A stretch of DNA of 64,000 nt from an uncultured Bacteroidales bacterium (GCA_937906455.1 CALCYT010000047.1:1-64000); one strand, 5' to 3'. Numbered from the stretch's first letter, positions 17,569 through 25,120 are shown. The notes: a model not told the origin generated them from the letters alone. Numbers and translations: made by a program.

Positions 17569-17997
17569 ATGTTAGCAACAATCTTAGGTTATCTCGGCTT
17601 GGGCTTGGTATTAGCCCTTGCAGGTATCGGAAGCTCAATCGGCACCTCAACGGCTGGCAACGCCGCCGAGGGTGGTCTCAAGAAACGTCCTGAGGCATCA
17701 GGTAACTTCATGGTTTTGTCGGCTCTTCCGGCAACCCAGGGTATCTACGGCTTCGTGGCCTTCTTCATGCTACTCAGCAAGATGAAAGCCAGCCCCGAGC
17801 AAGGTCTCATCATCTTTGGCGTGGGTCTCTGCGTGGGCCTCGTCTGTATGATTTCAGCCATCCGTCAGGGACAGGTCTGCGCCAACGGCATCGTAGGCAT
17901 CAGCCAGGGACACGATGTGTTCACCAACACCCTGATTTACGCCGCTCTTCCTGAATTTTACGCGATTTTGGGCTTAGTCGGTGCTTTGATGGTGTAA
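17569..17997 (+). CDS. atpK: V-type ATPase rotor-ring subunit K
   Basis: Proteolipid of the V-ATPase rotor ring: 142 residues with four transmembrane helices in two c-like hairpins. The ion-binding Glu is E129 in AALPEFYAIL. The first hairpin carries L53, T56 and Q57 (SALPATQGIYG) and helix 3 carries Q100. These correspond in position and type to Leu61, Thr64, Gln65, Gln110 and Glu139, which bind sodium in Enterococcus hirae NtpK, so a sodium-coupled enzyme is likely (inference). Last gene of the operon. Confidence 0.95.
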   Translation: MLATILGYLGLGLVLALAGIGSSIGTSTAGNAAEGGLKKRPEASGNFMVLSALPATQGIYGFVAFFMLLSKMKASPEQGLIIFGVGLCVGLVCMISAIRQGQVCANGIVGISQGHDVFTNTLIYAALPEFYAILGLVGALMV

Positions 17998-18003
17998 CTT
18001 CTT

Positions 18004-18040
18004 TCAGAAGACAGAAGTCAGAAGACAGAAGACAGAATGC
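18004..18040 (+). repeat. AGAAGAC heptad microrepeat
   Basis: Tandem heptads CAGAAGA, CAGAAGT, CAGAAGA, CAGAAGA lie just after the atpK stop and before the 18043-18072 hairpin. Confidence 0.6.
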
Positions 18041-18042
18041 TG

Positions 18043-18072
18043 TAGAGACGCACAGTCGTGCGTCTCTACACG
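18043..18072. repeat. REP-like hairpin, GACGCAC family
   Basis: A perfect 13-bp stem TGTAGAGACGCAC / GTGCGTCTCTACA with loop AGTC. It follows the V-ATPase operon and may stop or stabilise its transcript, but no T-tract follows, so it is not a classical terminator. A second member with the same GACGCAC core lies at 23269-23303. Confidence 0.8.
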
Positions 18073-18092
18073 TATAAACATTGTATTTTAAT

Positions 18093-18395
18093 ATGAACAA
18101 AGTAAAAATCACCGCTGTCAGGCAGACGGTTTATTATGACCTGATGGCGAAATATGAGAATCCCATCGAACATACGTGCGACATAAAAGAAGGTCAGCAG
18201 TGGATCTCTATCGATGGTAAATGCCCCGAGGGACTGTGCCCGTCGGCATGGGATTCCATGCGGGAGTTCGTGGAGGCCTTGTCGAAAGGTGAAGGCAATT
18301 TCTACGACGGCTGGATGAAGAACCCGATGAGTGCCATGATAAGCTGCAACGACGGATTCCGGCCGTTCAGCTTTTACATCGAAGTGATGGGATAA
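18093..18395 (+). CDS. TIGR04076 family small protein
   Basis: A 100-residue soluble protein with the TIGR04076 pattern: MNKVKITAVRQTVYYDLM at the start, KEGQQW, then CPEGLCPSAWDSM, a GNFYDGWM segment and the C-terminal CNDGFRPFSFYIEV. Cysteines in CPEGLCPSAW and CNDG could bind metal or a cofactor; the function is not known. The ATG at 18093 matches the family start better than the upstream start at 18081. Confidence 0.82.
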   Translation: MNKVKITAVRQTVYYDLMAKYENPIEHTCDIKEGQQWISIDGKCPEGLCPSAWDSMREFVEALSKGEGNFYDGWMKNPMSAMISCNDGFRPFSFYIEVMG

Positions 18396-18402
18396 TAGAT
18401 GT

Positions 18403-18430
18403 TGAGACGTCATTTATGGCGTCTTTTTTT
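18403..18430 (+). terminator. Terminator after the TIGR04076 gene
   Basis: GAGACG(TC) / (GG)CGTCTT pairs around a short loop and runs into seven T residues, just after the stop codon at 18395. Confidence 0.65.
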
Positions 18431-18831
18431 ATTAATTTTGAAAAACATCTTGCCAAACATCATAAAATGTCTATATTTACATTGTGAAATAACTATACAA
18501 TAAAGTTTAGTGCAGTTATATTATAGGAATAATGATTAAAATTTGATTACGACACAGATATCTTATTTTTTATACCGTTTGTGTTATTCGGTTTATAATC
18601 GATTCATATCAAAAGACACAAATGTCAATACTGTTGAATTTGAAAAAAGCATGCTGGATTCTGTAAATATTTTTCGTCTTGATGTTGCATTTGACAATGA
18701 TTCTTTGATAATCCGGCGCGACAGTCGATTTTCTAAGTTTTTTTTCGTACAAATTTTCGATTCAATCGAAAATTTGTACGAATCTGGCTTTTCCCGAATA
18801 ATTGACGCTTTTGGACTGAAAAATGTGACTG
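18431..18831. other. AT-rich gap with a weak open frame
   Basis: About 400 bases without a convincing gene. A plus-strand frame runs from a TTG at 18543 to 18869 (108 residues, an internal ATG at 18651) but matches nothing recognised, overlaps the prmC 3' end and contains the 18744-18782 palindrome. It could be a decayed gene. No promoter or RNA structure other than the palindrome was identified. Confidence 0.4.
18744..18782. repeat. 39-bp near-perfect palindrome
   Basis: 19-bp arms (18744-18762 and 18764-18782, core ACAAATTTTCGATT) are fully complementary around a single central base. It lies about 50 bases past the prmC stop. A run of T residues lies on its plus-strand 5' side, which is the wrong side for a minus-strand terminator. 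Confidence 0.85.
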
Positions 18832-19761
18832 TCAAGATTGCACTCTCACAACCCTGTCTCTTCCCCTGAAATCATTGATTATTTCAACGTTTTGGAGGCC
18901 TTTTTCAAGGCATAAAGCTCTCATCTCTTTCCCGAATCTTTCATTGATTTCAAACCAAACCTCGCCATTCGGTCTCAACGCTTTCTGTGCAAATTCCAAT
19001 ATTTTTCTGTAGAAAATCAACGGGTCGTTGTCCGAAACGAAAAGTGCCGTCGCTGGCTCGTGCTCAAGCACGTTGGCGCGCATCTCTCTTTTCTCGCTCT
19101 CGCAAACGTATGGCGGGTTGCTCACGATGATATCATACTGATTTTCAATCAATTCGGAATTTTGGGGATTCAAAATGTCATCCAAAATAAATCTGACATC
19201 AACACCATTCGCTTGAGCATTCTTCTTTGCCACCTCCAACGCCTTTTCGGAAATGTCAACGGCAGTCACCGCGCTGTTTTTCAACAACTTGGCAACACTG
19301 ACGGCGATGCAGCCGCTTCCGGTGCCGATGTCAAGGATGGAAATATTTGCCGGAGATTTCTCCACTTCGCTTCGCTTCGGTCGAAATGACGGGTGTGGGT
19401 TAACTCCAAACTGACTAACCGACCAACTGACCAACTGATTAACTAATTCTTCGGTTTCCGGCCTCGGAATCAACACATTTTCATCCACAAAAAACTTCAT
19501 GTCGCAAAATTCCGCCTCCCCGATGACATATTGCACAGGCTTGTTTTTCAGCAGTTCCTTCACGGCGAAATGCAGCGTCAGCAGCTCCGACTCGCTTAAT
19601 CTCAAATCGGGATTCATCGCTATCTTCACTCTGTTGATATTGAAGTAATGCTCTAATAAAATCATTATCAATGCGTTAGCTTCATTGGAGCCGTAAATTT
19701 TCTCCAACTCGCCCGCATAATGCCTGCGACAATCCCGTACTGAATTTGATGACATTTTCAT
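18832..19761 (-). CDS. prmC: PrmC, release factor glutamine methyltransferase
   Basis: SAM-dependent N5-glutamine methyltransferase that modifies the GGQ motif of peptide release factors. It has 309 residues from the ATG at 19761: an N-terminal helical domain (to ~85), IPRPETEELV, motif I ILDIGTGSGCIAV and the catalytic NPPY (IVSNPPYV). Between PETEELV and ILDIGTG there are about 33 residues (~107-139), some 20 more than in E. coli PrmC. This extra part is encoded by an AACTGA-type spacer repeat (19391-19446) plus a 38-base piece of the 53-bp dispersed repeat (19353-19390), read in frame. Two overlapping -7 boxes lie directly upstream. Confidence 0.93.
   Translation of the reverse strand: MKMSSNSVRDCRRHYAGELEKIYGSNEANALIMILLEHYFNINRVKIAMNPDLRLSESELLTLHFAVKELLKNKPVQYVIGEAEFCDMKFFVDENVLIPRPETEELVNQLVSWSVSQFGVNPHPSFRPKRSEVEKSPANISILDIGTGSGCIAVSVAKLLKNSAVTAVDISEKALEVAKKNAQANGVDVRFILDDILNPQNSELIENQYDIIVSNPPYVCESEKREMRANVLEHEPATALFVSDNDPLIFYRKILEFAQKALRPNGEVWFEINERFGKEMRALCLEKGLQNVEIINDFRGRDRVVRVQS
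19353..19446 (-). repeat. Dispersed repeat embedded in prmC
   Basis: Bases 19353-19390, read on the minus strand, match 37 of 38 bases of the last 53-bp repeat copy at 17473-17510. Bases 19391-19446 are AACTGAnn-type spacer units like those before atpD. Both are translated without stops as part of PrmC, giving a segment that includes VSQFGVNPHPSFRPKRSEVE. Confidence 0.88.
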
Positions 19762-19765
19762 GTTG

Positions 19766-19781
19766 CAAAAATACAAAAATA
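19766..19781 (-). promoter_or_regulatory. prmC promoter -7 boxes
   Basis: Two abutting TATTTTTG elements on the minus strand (19781-19774 and 19773-19766) precede the ATG at 19761 by only 4 bases. Predicted transcription start lies near or at the start codon, so the mRNA may be nearly leaderless. Confidence 0.55.
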
Positions 19782-19872
19782 GTTAAAGGAGTAAGGTTAA
19801 AAGTTAAAAGAATGCACAGCACATTTGTAAAACTCTTTTATCTTTTATCTTTCATCTTTTAACTAAAATCAT
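19782..19872. repeat. AT-rich spacer repeats between divergent promoters
   Basis: Repeated short units GTTAAAAGTTAAAAG and CTTTTATCTTTTATCTTTCATCTTTT fill most of the gap between the prmC and yigZ promoters. They belong to the same class of 7-8-bp periodic spacer seen elsewhere in the window. Confidence 0.55.
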
Positions 19873-19880
19873 TATCTTTG
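19873..19880 (+). promoter_or_regulatory. -7 box of the YigZ-family gene
   Basis: TATCTTTG matches the Bacteroidota -7 consensus and would start transcription near 19887, eight bases before the proposed TTG start. Confidence 0.55.
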
Positions 19881-19894
19881 CAAAAATTTTAACA

Positions 19895-20509
19895 TTGTTA
19901 TTTGAGGATTCATATAAAATAGTGACCACGAAAGGCGAGGGGCTTTACAAGGAGAAAGGCTCCAAGTTCATCGCCGAGGCGTTTCCTGTGCATTCGGAGG
20001 CGGAGGTGAAGGAGCGTGTCGCTGAAATAAGAAAAAAATATTTCGACGCCAAACATCATTGTTACGCCTTTATGATTGGTCCTGACAAGTCGTGCTACCG
20101 CTCGAGCGACGATGGCGAGCCTTCAGGAACCGCCGGCAAACCTATTCTGAATCAGATACTTTCGAAAGATGTGACCAACGTCTGCGTGGTCGTGACCCGT
20201 TACTTCGGCGGACAGCTGCTGGGCGTGCCTGGACTTATCAACGCATACAAGACATCGGCGCGCGAGGCTCTCGACAACTGCGTCGTTGTTGAAAAAACCA
20301 TCGATGAGATATATTCCATCGAGTTCGACTACCCGCTCCTCAACGAGGTGATGCGCATACTTAAAGACGAAAATATCGAGCAACAGAACCCAAAATTTGA
20401 AATGAGCTGCTATCTCGAAATATCAGTCAGACAAAGCGATTCCGACAGAATTACCGAAAAATTGAGGCGTATTTTCGGAGTGACTGTAAAATACCTGAAA
20501 ACCGTTTAA
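19895..20509 (+). CDS. yigZ: YigZ / IMPACT family protein
   Basis: A 204-residue member of the conserved UPF0029 family (bacterial YigZ, eukaryotic IMPACT). The N-terminal domain carries the signature SSDDGEPSGTAGKPILNQI and the VVTRYFGGQLLG block; the C-terminal ferredoxin-like domain follows at about 130. The biochemical role in bacteria is unclear. The only usable start before the conserved region is a TTG at 19895. It may share transcription with dnaA downstream, but the 185-base AT-rich gap suggests dnaA has its own promoter. Confidence 0.88.
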   Translation: MLFEDSYKIVTTKGEGLYKEKGSKFIAEAFPVHSEAEVKERVAEIRKKYFDAKHHCYAFMIGPDKSCYRSSDDGEPSGTAGKPILNQILSKDVTNVCVVVTRYFGGQLLGVPGLINAYKTSAREALDNCVVVEKTIDEIYSIEFDYPLLNEVMRILKDENIEQQNPKFEMSCYLEISVRQSDSDRITEKLRRIFGVTVKYLKTV

Positions 20510-20694
20510 AAATCTACATATTCCAACGATTTTTACCCCCATTTTGGCTTTAGCCTCGTAATATAAAACAAAAAAAATTAAAAATCAATATAAAAAAAAT
20601 ATTTTTATTCACTTTTTTATGTTGATATTTGTAATATCGTTTTGAACAAAAGACGAGCGTCATAATCAATTGATTTTTATAGAATTAGAGAAAA
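20510..20694. other. AT-rich region upstream of dnaA
   Basis: A 185-base gap, very AT-rich from about 20565 to 20640. Only one weak DnaA-box-like match (TTATTCACT near 20606) was found and no cluster, so origin function is not supported, though the AT-rich run could be an unwinding element. A weak GATATTTG box lies near 20624. Confidence 0.4.
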
Positions 20695-22131
20695 GTGAAC
20701 AGAGATTTGTATGAAATATGGAATGAATGTCTCGCGATGATTCGTGAGAACGTTCCTGCCGGGTCTTACTCGACTTGGTTCGAGCCGATAAGACCTGTCG
20801 ATTACAGGAACGGTCTGCTTACCATCCAGGTGCCTTCCGATTTCTTTTACGAATATCTTGAGACACATTTCATAAAAGTCATAAAAGCCACCATCCGCAA
20901 GGTGCTCGGTCCGGAAGGAAAACTTGAATACAGCATCATGATGGATAACGACTCCAACCGCCCGGTGGTGGTGAAACAGCCGTCGGTTGACCGCACCAAC
21001 ACCAAGAATCCGCCGAAACAGATTCAGATAGACTTCGACAGGCCTGAGACGGTGATTCCCAACCCCTTTGTGCTGCCCGGCATCAAGAAAATCAACATCG
21101 AGTCGAACCTCAACGAGAACTACTGCATGGAGAATTTCGTCGTTGGCGAGTGCAACCGTGTGGCTTACGAGGCAGGTCTCGCTGTGGCGAAAAACCCTGG
21201 CCGCACCTCCTTCAACCCAATGTTCGTGTTCAGCCCGACAGGCATGGGAAAGACGCATATCTGCCAGGCTATCGGACTTGAGACCAAGAAATATCATCCT
21301 GAATTGACCGTCCTGTACGTCAACGCGGAACAGTTCCTGATGCAGTTTCAAGCATCATGCCGCAACAACAGCTCGAAGAGCAGCCGCGACGACTTCGTGC
21401 ATTTCTATCAGATGATAGACGTACTCATTATCGATGACATACAGTTCCTTTCGGGCAAACCGAAGACTCAAGACACGCTGTTCCATATCTTCAACCATTT
21501 GCAGCAGACCGGCAAGCAGCTGGTGTTCACATCCGACAAGCCGCCGGCGGAGATAAAAGACATGGAGCAACGACTGATATCGCGTTTCAAATGGGGACTC
21601 TCGGCAGAGATGTCGCTTCCAGACGTGGAGACACGCCGTAACATATTGAAACGCAAGGCATATAACGAGGGCGTGGAGCTTCCTGAAGAAGTGGTTGACT
21701 ATATCGCGGAAAACATCAAGACCAACGTCCGTGAGATGGAAGGATTCCTGATTTCGCTCATCGCACAGTCGTCACTCAACAAAAAGTCTATAACCATAAG
21801 CCTCGCCAAACAAATGGTGGAGCGATTCGTCAACAACGCTAACCGTGAGATAACAATATCATATATTATAAACACGGTGTGCGAGGAGATGGGTACCTCA
21901 CAAGCCGATTTCTTTACGAAGTCAAGGAAGCGCAACATAGTGCAGGCGCGACAACTATCGATGTATTTCTCTAAAAAATACACCAAGGCACCGCTTACCT
22001 CCATAGGGGAACAATGCGGAGGCAAGGACCATGCCACTGTTATTCATGCGCTTAAGACCGTCGCCAACCTTTTGGATACCGACAAACAGTTCAAGGCAGT
22101 AGCCGATAATATTGAACGCGCATTGCAATAG
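20695..22131 (+). CDS. dnaA: Chromosomal replication initiator DnaA
   Basis: AAA+ ATPase that binds DnaA boxes and opens the origin. 478 residues from a GTG start at 20695. Domain I begins at IWNECLAMIRENV. A short linker is followed by the AAA+ core, with Walker A SPTGMGKTHICQ and Walker B VLIIDDIQFLSGK, and domain IV has the DNA-binding signature CGGKDHATVIHALKTV near the C-terminus. The RsmI-like gene starts two bases after its stop. Confidence 0.97.
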   Translation: MNRDLYEIWNECLAMIRENVPAGSYSTWFEPIRPVDYRNGLLTIQVPSDFFYEYLETHFIKVIKATIRKVLGPEGKLEYSIMMDNDSNRPVVVKQPSVDRTNTKNPPKQIQIDFDRPETVIPNPFVLPGIKKINIESNLNENYCMENFVVGECNRVAYEAGLAVAKNPGRTSFNPMFVFSPTGMGKTHICQAIGLETKKYHPELTVLYVNAEQFLMQFQASCRNNSSKSSRDDFVHFYQMIDVLIIDDIQFLSGKPKTQDTLFHIFNHLQQTGKQLVFTSDKPPAEIKDMEQRLISRFKWGLSAEMSLPDVETRRNILKRKAYNEGVELPEEVVDYIAENIKTNVREMEGFLISLIAQSSLNKKSITISLAKQMVERFVNNANREITISYIINTVCEEMGTSQADFFTKSRKRNIVQARQLSMYFSKKYTKAPLTSIGEQCGGKDHATVIHALKTVANLLDTDKQFKAVADNIERALQ

Positions 22132-22133
22132 CC

Positions 22134-22871
22134 ATGAATCAGCAATTCGGAAAACTATATCTTCTGCCGGCTCTTTTGGGGGCCACTACCGCAGAGCATG
22201 TGATACCTGAAGGCACACTCGAAGTCGTGCGGACTTTGAGGTTTTTCGTCGTAGAGAACACTCGCACCGCGCGCCGTATGCTCAGCAAGATGCATATGCC
22301 TTGTCCTATCGACGAGCTTACTTTCGTGGAACTCGACAAACACAACCCGCAGAATCCCGATTTGATGACATACCTCGGTGAAGCTCTTAACGGCAACGAC
22401 GTCGGTCTGATGTCGGAGGCCGGCACTCCTTGTGTCGCCGACCCTGGTGCCCTTGTGGTGGAGCTTGCCCATCAGACAGGAATACAGGTGGTGCCGCTCA
22501 CAGGTCCTAATGCGATGATCCTCGCTCTTATGGCATCGGGATTCAACGGACAGACATTCAGCTTCCAAGGATACCTGCCCATAAAAAATCCTGAGCGCAC
22601 ACAGAAAATAAAAGCCCTTGAACGTCAGTCGCTTGCCAACGACGAGACAGAGATATTCATCGAGACACCGTTCCGAAACAACGCGATGATTGACGACATA
22701 GTGAGAAACTGCCATCCGAACACCATGCTATGCGTGGCATCCAACATCACCATGGACGACGAGAAAATTGTGAGTAAATCTATATCTGATTGGAAATCAA
22801 TAAAATACGACTGGAACAAGAAGCCGGCCGTATTTTTAATCTATTGTCCTAAATTTCGGAAAAAATATTAA
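22134..22871 (+). CDS. RsmI-like SAM-dependent methyltransferase
   Basis: A 245-residue tetrapyrrole-methylase-fold protein of the RsmI family (16S rRNA C1402 2'-O-methyltransferase in E. coli). Markers are LYLLPALLG, FFVVENTRTARRML, GLMSEAGTPCVADPGALVV, VVPLTGPNAMILALMASG and FIETPFRNN. It is the shorter Bacteroidota form, so identical specificity is likely but not certain. It lies two bases after dnaA and is probably co-transcribed. Confidence 0.85.
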   Translation: MNQQFGKLYLLPALLGATTAEHVIPEGTLEVVRTLRFFVVENTRTARRMLSKMHMPCPIDELTFVELDKHNPQNPDLMTYLGEALNGNDVGLMSEAGTPCVADPGALVVELAHQTGIQVVPLTGPNAMILALMASGFNGQTFSFQGYLPIKNPERTQKIKALERQSLANDETEIFIETPFRNNAMIDDIVRNCHPNTMLCVASNITMDDEKIVSKSISDWKSIKYDWNKKPAVFLIYCPKFRKKY

Positions 22872-22875
22872 TGAA

Positions 22876-22928
22876 ATGCGGCAACCTTAAACGCATTAAA
22901 GCCATAAAAGCCATCAATGCCCCTAAGT
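22876..22928. repeat. Degenerate copy of the 155-600 repeat
   Basis: Short units CTTAAACGCATTAAAGCC and ATAAAAGCCATCAATGCCCC resemble the CCTTAAnGGC/CATTAATGCCC blocks of the array at 155-600. It sits in the 61-base gap between two convergent genes. Confidence 0.5.
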
Positions 22929-22932
22929 CTTT

Positions 22933-23253
22933 TTAAATCAGTTTCCTCAGCATCGTGAACACACTTTGTTCGGCCGCTGCAAACTTTCCGTCAGCGAAAA
23001 ACACCTTCTTCATCTTATCGAACAGGTTCTGACGGTCGAGTTCGTCTTTGATATACAATTTCTTGCATTCTTGTATTGTCTCGATTCTCTCCATGTCGCT
23101 GTCGGCCTCGAAGCCGTTGTAAACCTTCACAAACAGCTCCGGGTCAGTGTGCGCACCCATCGCGATAAGTTCTTGTTTTGTGATATTGAAATCCGCATCT
23201 GCCGCGATGAACAGGCAGTAGATCTCAAATTCTTCTTTTGACAAATTTTTCAT
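22933..23253 (-). CDS. TerB-like small helical protein
   Basis: A 106-residue all-helical acidic protein. The pattern EFEIYCLFIAADADFNIT, a middle helix with DMERIETIQECKKLY and the end FADGKFAAAEQSVFTML resembles the TerB/DjlA N-terminal fold, in which acidic residues bind metal. The family link is by eye and the function is unknown. Separated from the upstream transporter gene by a REP-like hairpin. Confidence 0.65.
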   Translation of the reverse strand: MKNLSKEEFEIYCLFIAADADFNITKQELIAMGAHTDPELFVKVYNGFEADSDMERIETIQECKKLYIKDELDRQNLFDKMKKVFFADGKFAAAEQSVFTMLRKLI

Positions 23254-23268
23254 AATTGCAAATTATTT

Positions 23269-23303
23269 AATGTTGGGACGCACGTACCGTGCGTCCCAAC
23301 ATT
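23269..23303. repeat. REP-like hairpin, GACGCAC family
   Basis: A perfect 16-bp stem AATGTTGGGACGCACG / CGTGCGTCCCAACATT with loop TAC. It shares the GACGCAC core with the hairpin at 18043-18072. It lies between the POT gene stop and the TerB-like gene start, both on the minus strand, and lacks a T-tract. Confidence 0.85.
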
Positions 23304-23321
23304 TTCAAGGTCAAACGTTTA

Positions 23322-25022
23322 TTATGCGGTGACGCGTTCGAGCCATTTCACCATGCCGAACATCACTGACATTGAGACTACGCAGATTGCGAGGAACACG
23401 CCCCAGCAGATCCAGATGTCCCAAGCGTTGTACATGAGAGGTCCTACGAAGATGAAGAGGTTGCCGATGGCTGTTGCGCCGAGCCACAAGCCCTGGCACA
23501 ATCCCACCATGTGACGCGGTGCCACCTTCGATACGAATGACAGTCCGAGAGGCGAGATGAACAACTCTGCAACCGTGAGGAAGAAATATGTCACGATAAG
23601 CACCCAAGGTCCTGATTTTGAAAGACCTGCGGCAGCCATCTGTGTCTCGTTCATGGCACGGAACTCTTCGCCTGAAGGATAGTGGCAGGAGATGGAAAGC
23701 ACCATCAGGAAGAGGTAGGCCAAGCCTGCGATGCCCATACCGTAGGCAATCTTGCGTGGTGTAGAGACTCCCTTGCCTTTTCTTGCCAAAGCAGCGAAGA
23801 CGAGCATCACTATAGGTGTCAAAATGATGACATACAACGGGTTAAGAGCCTGCCAAATCTCAGGTGGGAAGAAATCGGTGATGATGAAGTCACGGGCAAA
23901 CACCGTCAGCGACTGGCTGTTCTGGTGGAACGAGAGCCAGAAGAAGATGGCGATGCCGAGAACTGCGAACAAAGCGTACAAACGCTGTTTGATTTCCTTC
24001 GCCATAGCCTGTTTCTCCTCAGGAGTGTATTCCACGACAGCCACTTTCTCTTTCTTCGCAGGCTGCGGGAATTTATTCTTTGTGCAGAGGAACACCACGA
24101 GTGAAATAATCATTGCCACCACTGAGGCGATGAATGCATAGTGAACACCGGTGTTGAACACGTCGATATAGCTCGAGCTGAATGTCACGAGGTCGGTAGG
24201 TGTGGCCGCGCCCTCAACTAACGAGTGTGCCATCGTCTCGGTGAACTTCTGTGTCTGTTCGCCGTTAGCGAGATATTGATGGCAGAGTGCCGGCATGTCG
24301 GCATTGTAAACGAAGTCATGAGCCTTCAACCACCAGTTGCGGAGCATTGGAGCCACGAACGGGGCAATCACACCGCCGATGTTGATGAATACGTAGAAAA
24401 TCTGGAAACCGCTGTCACGACGGTCTTTCGCCTCGGCGAGAGCCTCAGGGCCTTTCTCGGCGGCATCGGCCTCGAACTTGTCGTACAATTTACCGACGAG
24501 AGCCTGCAGGTTGCCTTTGAACAGACCGTTACCGAAGGCGATGCAAAGCAATGCGAAACATGTGAAGATCAAGATGCCCCACCAAGCACCGCCGCTGTCC
24601 ATGATGATGCCGTTAGCGTCTTTGCTGAACAACGGAATGGCTAATCCCACATAACCCGCAGCCATGATAATCAAGCCCCATTGGATGGTCCTCGGATAGT
24701 TCTGGGTGCGGTCGGCAATGATACCGCCTACCAAGCTCAAGACGTAAATTCCGAAATAAAACACCGAGTAAATCATACTCGCGGTCTTGTCCGGCAAACC
24801 GAATTTTGAAACCAAGAACAACAGCAGGATGGCGTTCATGATGTAGTAGCCGAAACGCTCGCCCATGTTGCTCAACGCAGCCGCTATCAATCCCTTAGGG
24901 TGATATTTCTTCGCCTGATTCAGATAATAAATCAGAAACGGGATGACAACGATGAGGATGCCAATCAAAATCACTAAAGTGCGATTGGTGTTCCATAAGT
25001 TTAAAATAGATAATGCTGTCAT
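23322..25022 (-). CDS. POT-family proton-dependent peptide transporter
   Basis: A 566-residue major-facilitator protein of the POT/PTR family, which imports di- and tripeptides with protons. It has about 12-14 transmembrane helices. The first-helix motif reads SNMGERFGYY: the second Glu and the Arg of the canonical ExxER are present but the first Glu is Asn. The loop after helix 3 (GGIIADRTQNYPRTIQWG) and FISPLGLSFVSKVAPRHMVG late in the protein fit the family. Divergent from valS. Confidence 0.9.
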   Translation of the reverse strand: MTALSILNLWNTNRTLVILIGILIVVIPFLIYYLNQAKKYHPKGLIAAALSNMGERFGYYIMNAILLLFLVSKFGLPDKTASMIYSVFYFGIYVLSLVGGIIADRTQNYPRTIQWGLIIMAAGYVGLAIPLFSKDANGIIMDSGGAWWGILIFTCFALLCIAFGNGLFKGNLQALVGKLYDKFEADAAEKGPEALAEAKDRRDSGFQIFYVFINIGGVIAPFVAPMLRNWWLKAHDFVYNADMPALCHQYLANGEQTQKFTETMAHSLVEGAATPTDLVTFSSSYIDVFNTGVHYAFIASVVAMIISLVVFLCTKNKFPQPAKKEKVAVVEYTPEEKQAMAKEIKQRLYALFAVLGIAIFFWLSFHQNSQSLTVFARDFIITDFFPPEIWQALNPLYVIILTPIVMLVFAALARKGKGVSTPRKIAYGMGIAGLAYLFLMVLSISCHYPSGEEFRAMNETQMAAAGLSKSGPWVLIVTYFFLTVAELFISPLGLSFVSKVAPRHMVGLCQGLWLGATAIGNLFIFVGPLMYNAWDIWICWGVFLAICVVSMSVMFGMVKWLERVTA

Positions 25023-25120
25023 AAAACTGAATTTTAATTATACATAGATTTATTTCTCGTTTTCATTCAAAAAATCGTACAAAAATAATAAAAATTTTTT
25101 AACATAAACAAGAAAAATCG

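Noticed and set aside
18543..18869. 108-residue plus-strand open frame
   Set aside because: It starts with TTG, contains a long palindrome, overlaps the prmC 3' end and matches no family I know; kept only as a weak possibility in the gap entry.
20695..22131. oriC adjacent to dnaA
   Set aside because: No cluster of DnaA boxes on either side; a whole-chromosome skew would be needed.
22933..23253. Tellurite resistance or phage-defence Ter cluster
   Set aside because: The small TerB-like protein is alone, with no TerC, TerD or associated genes.
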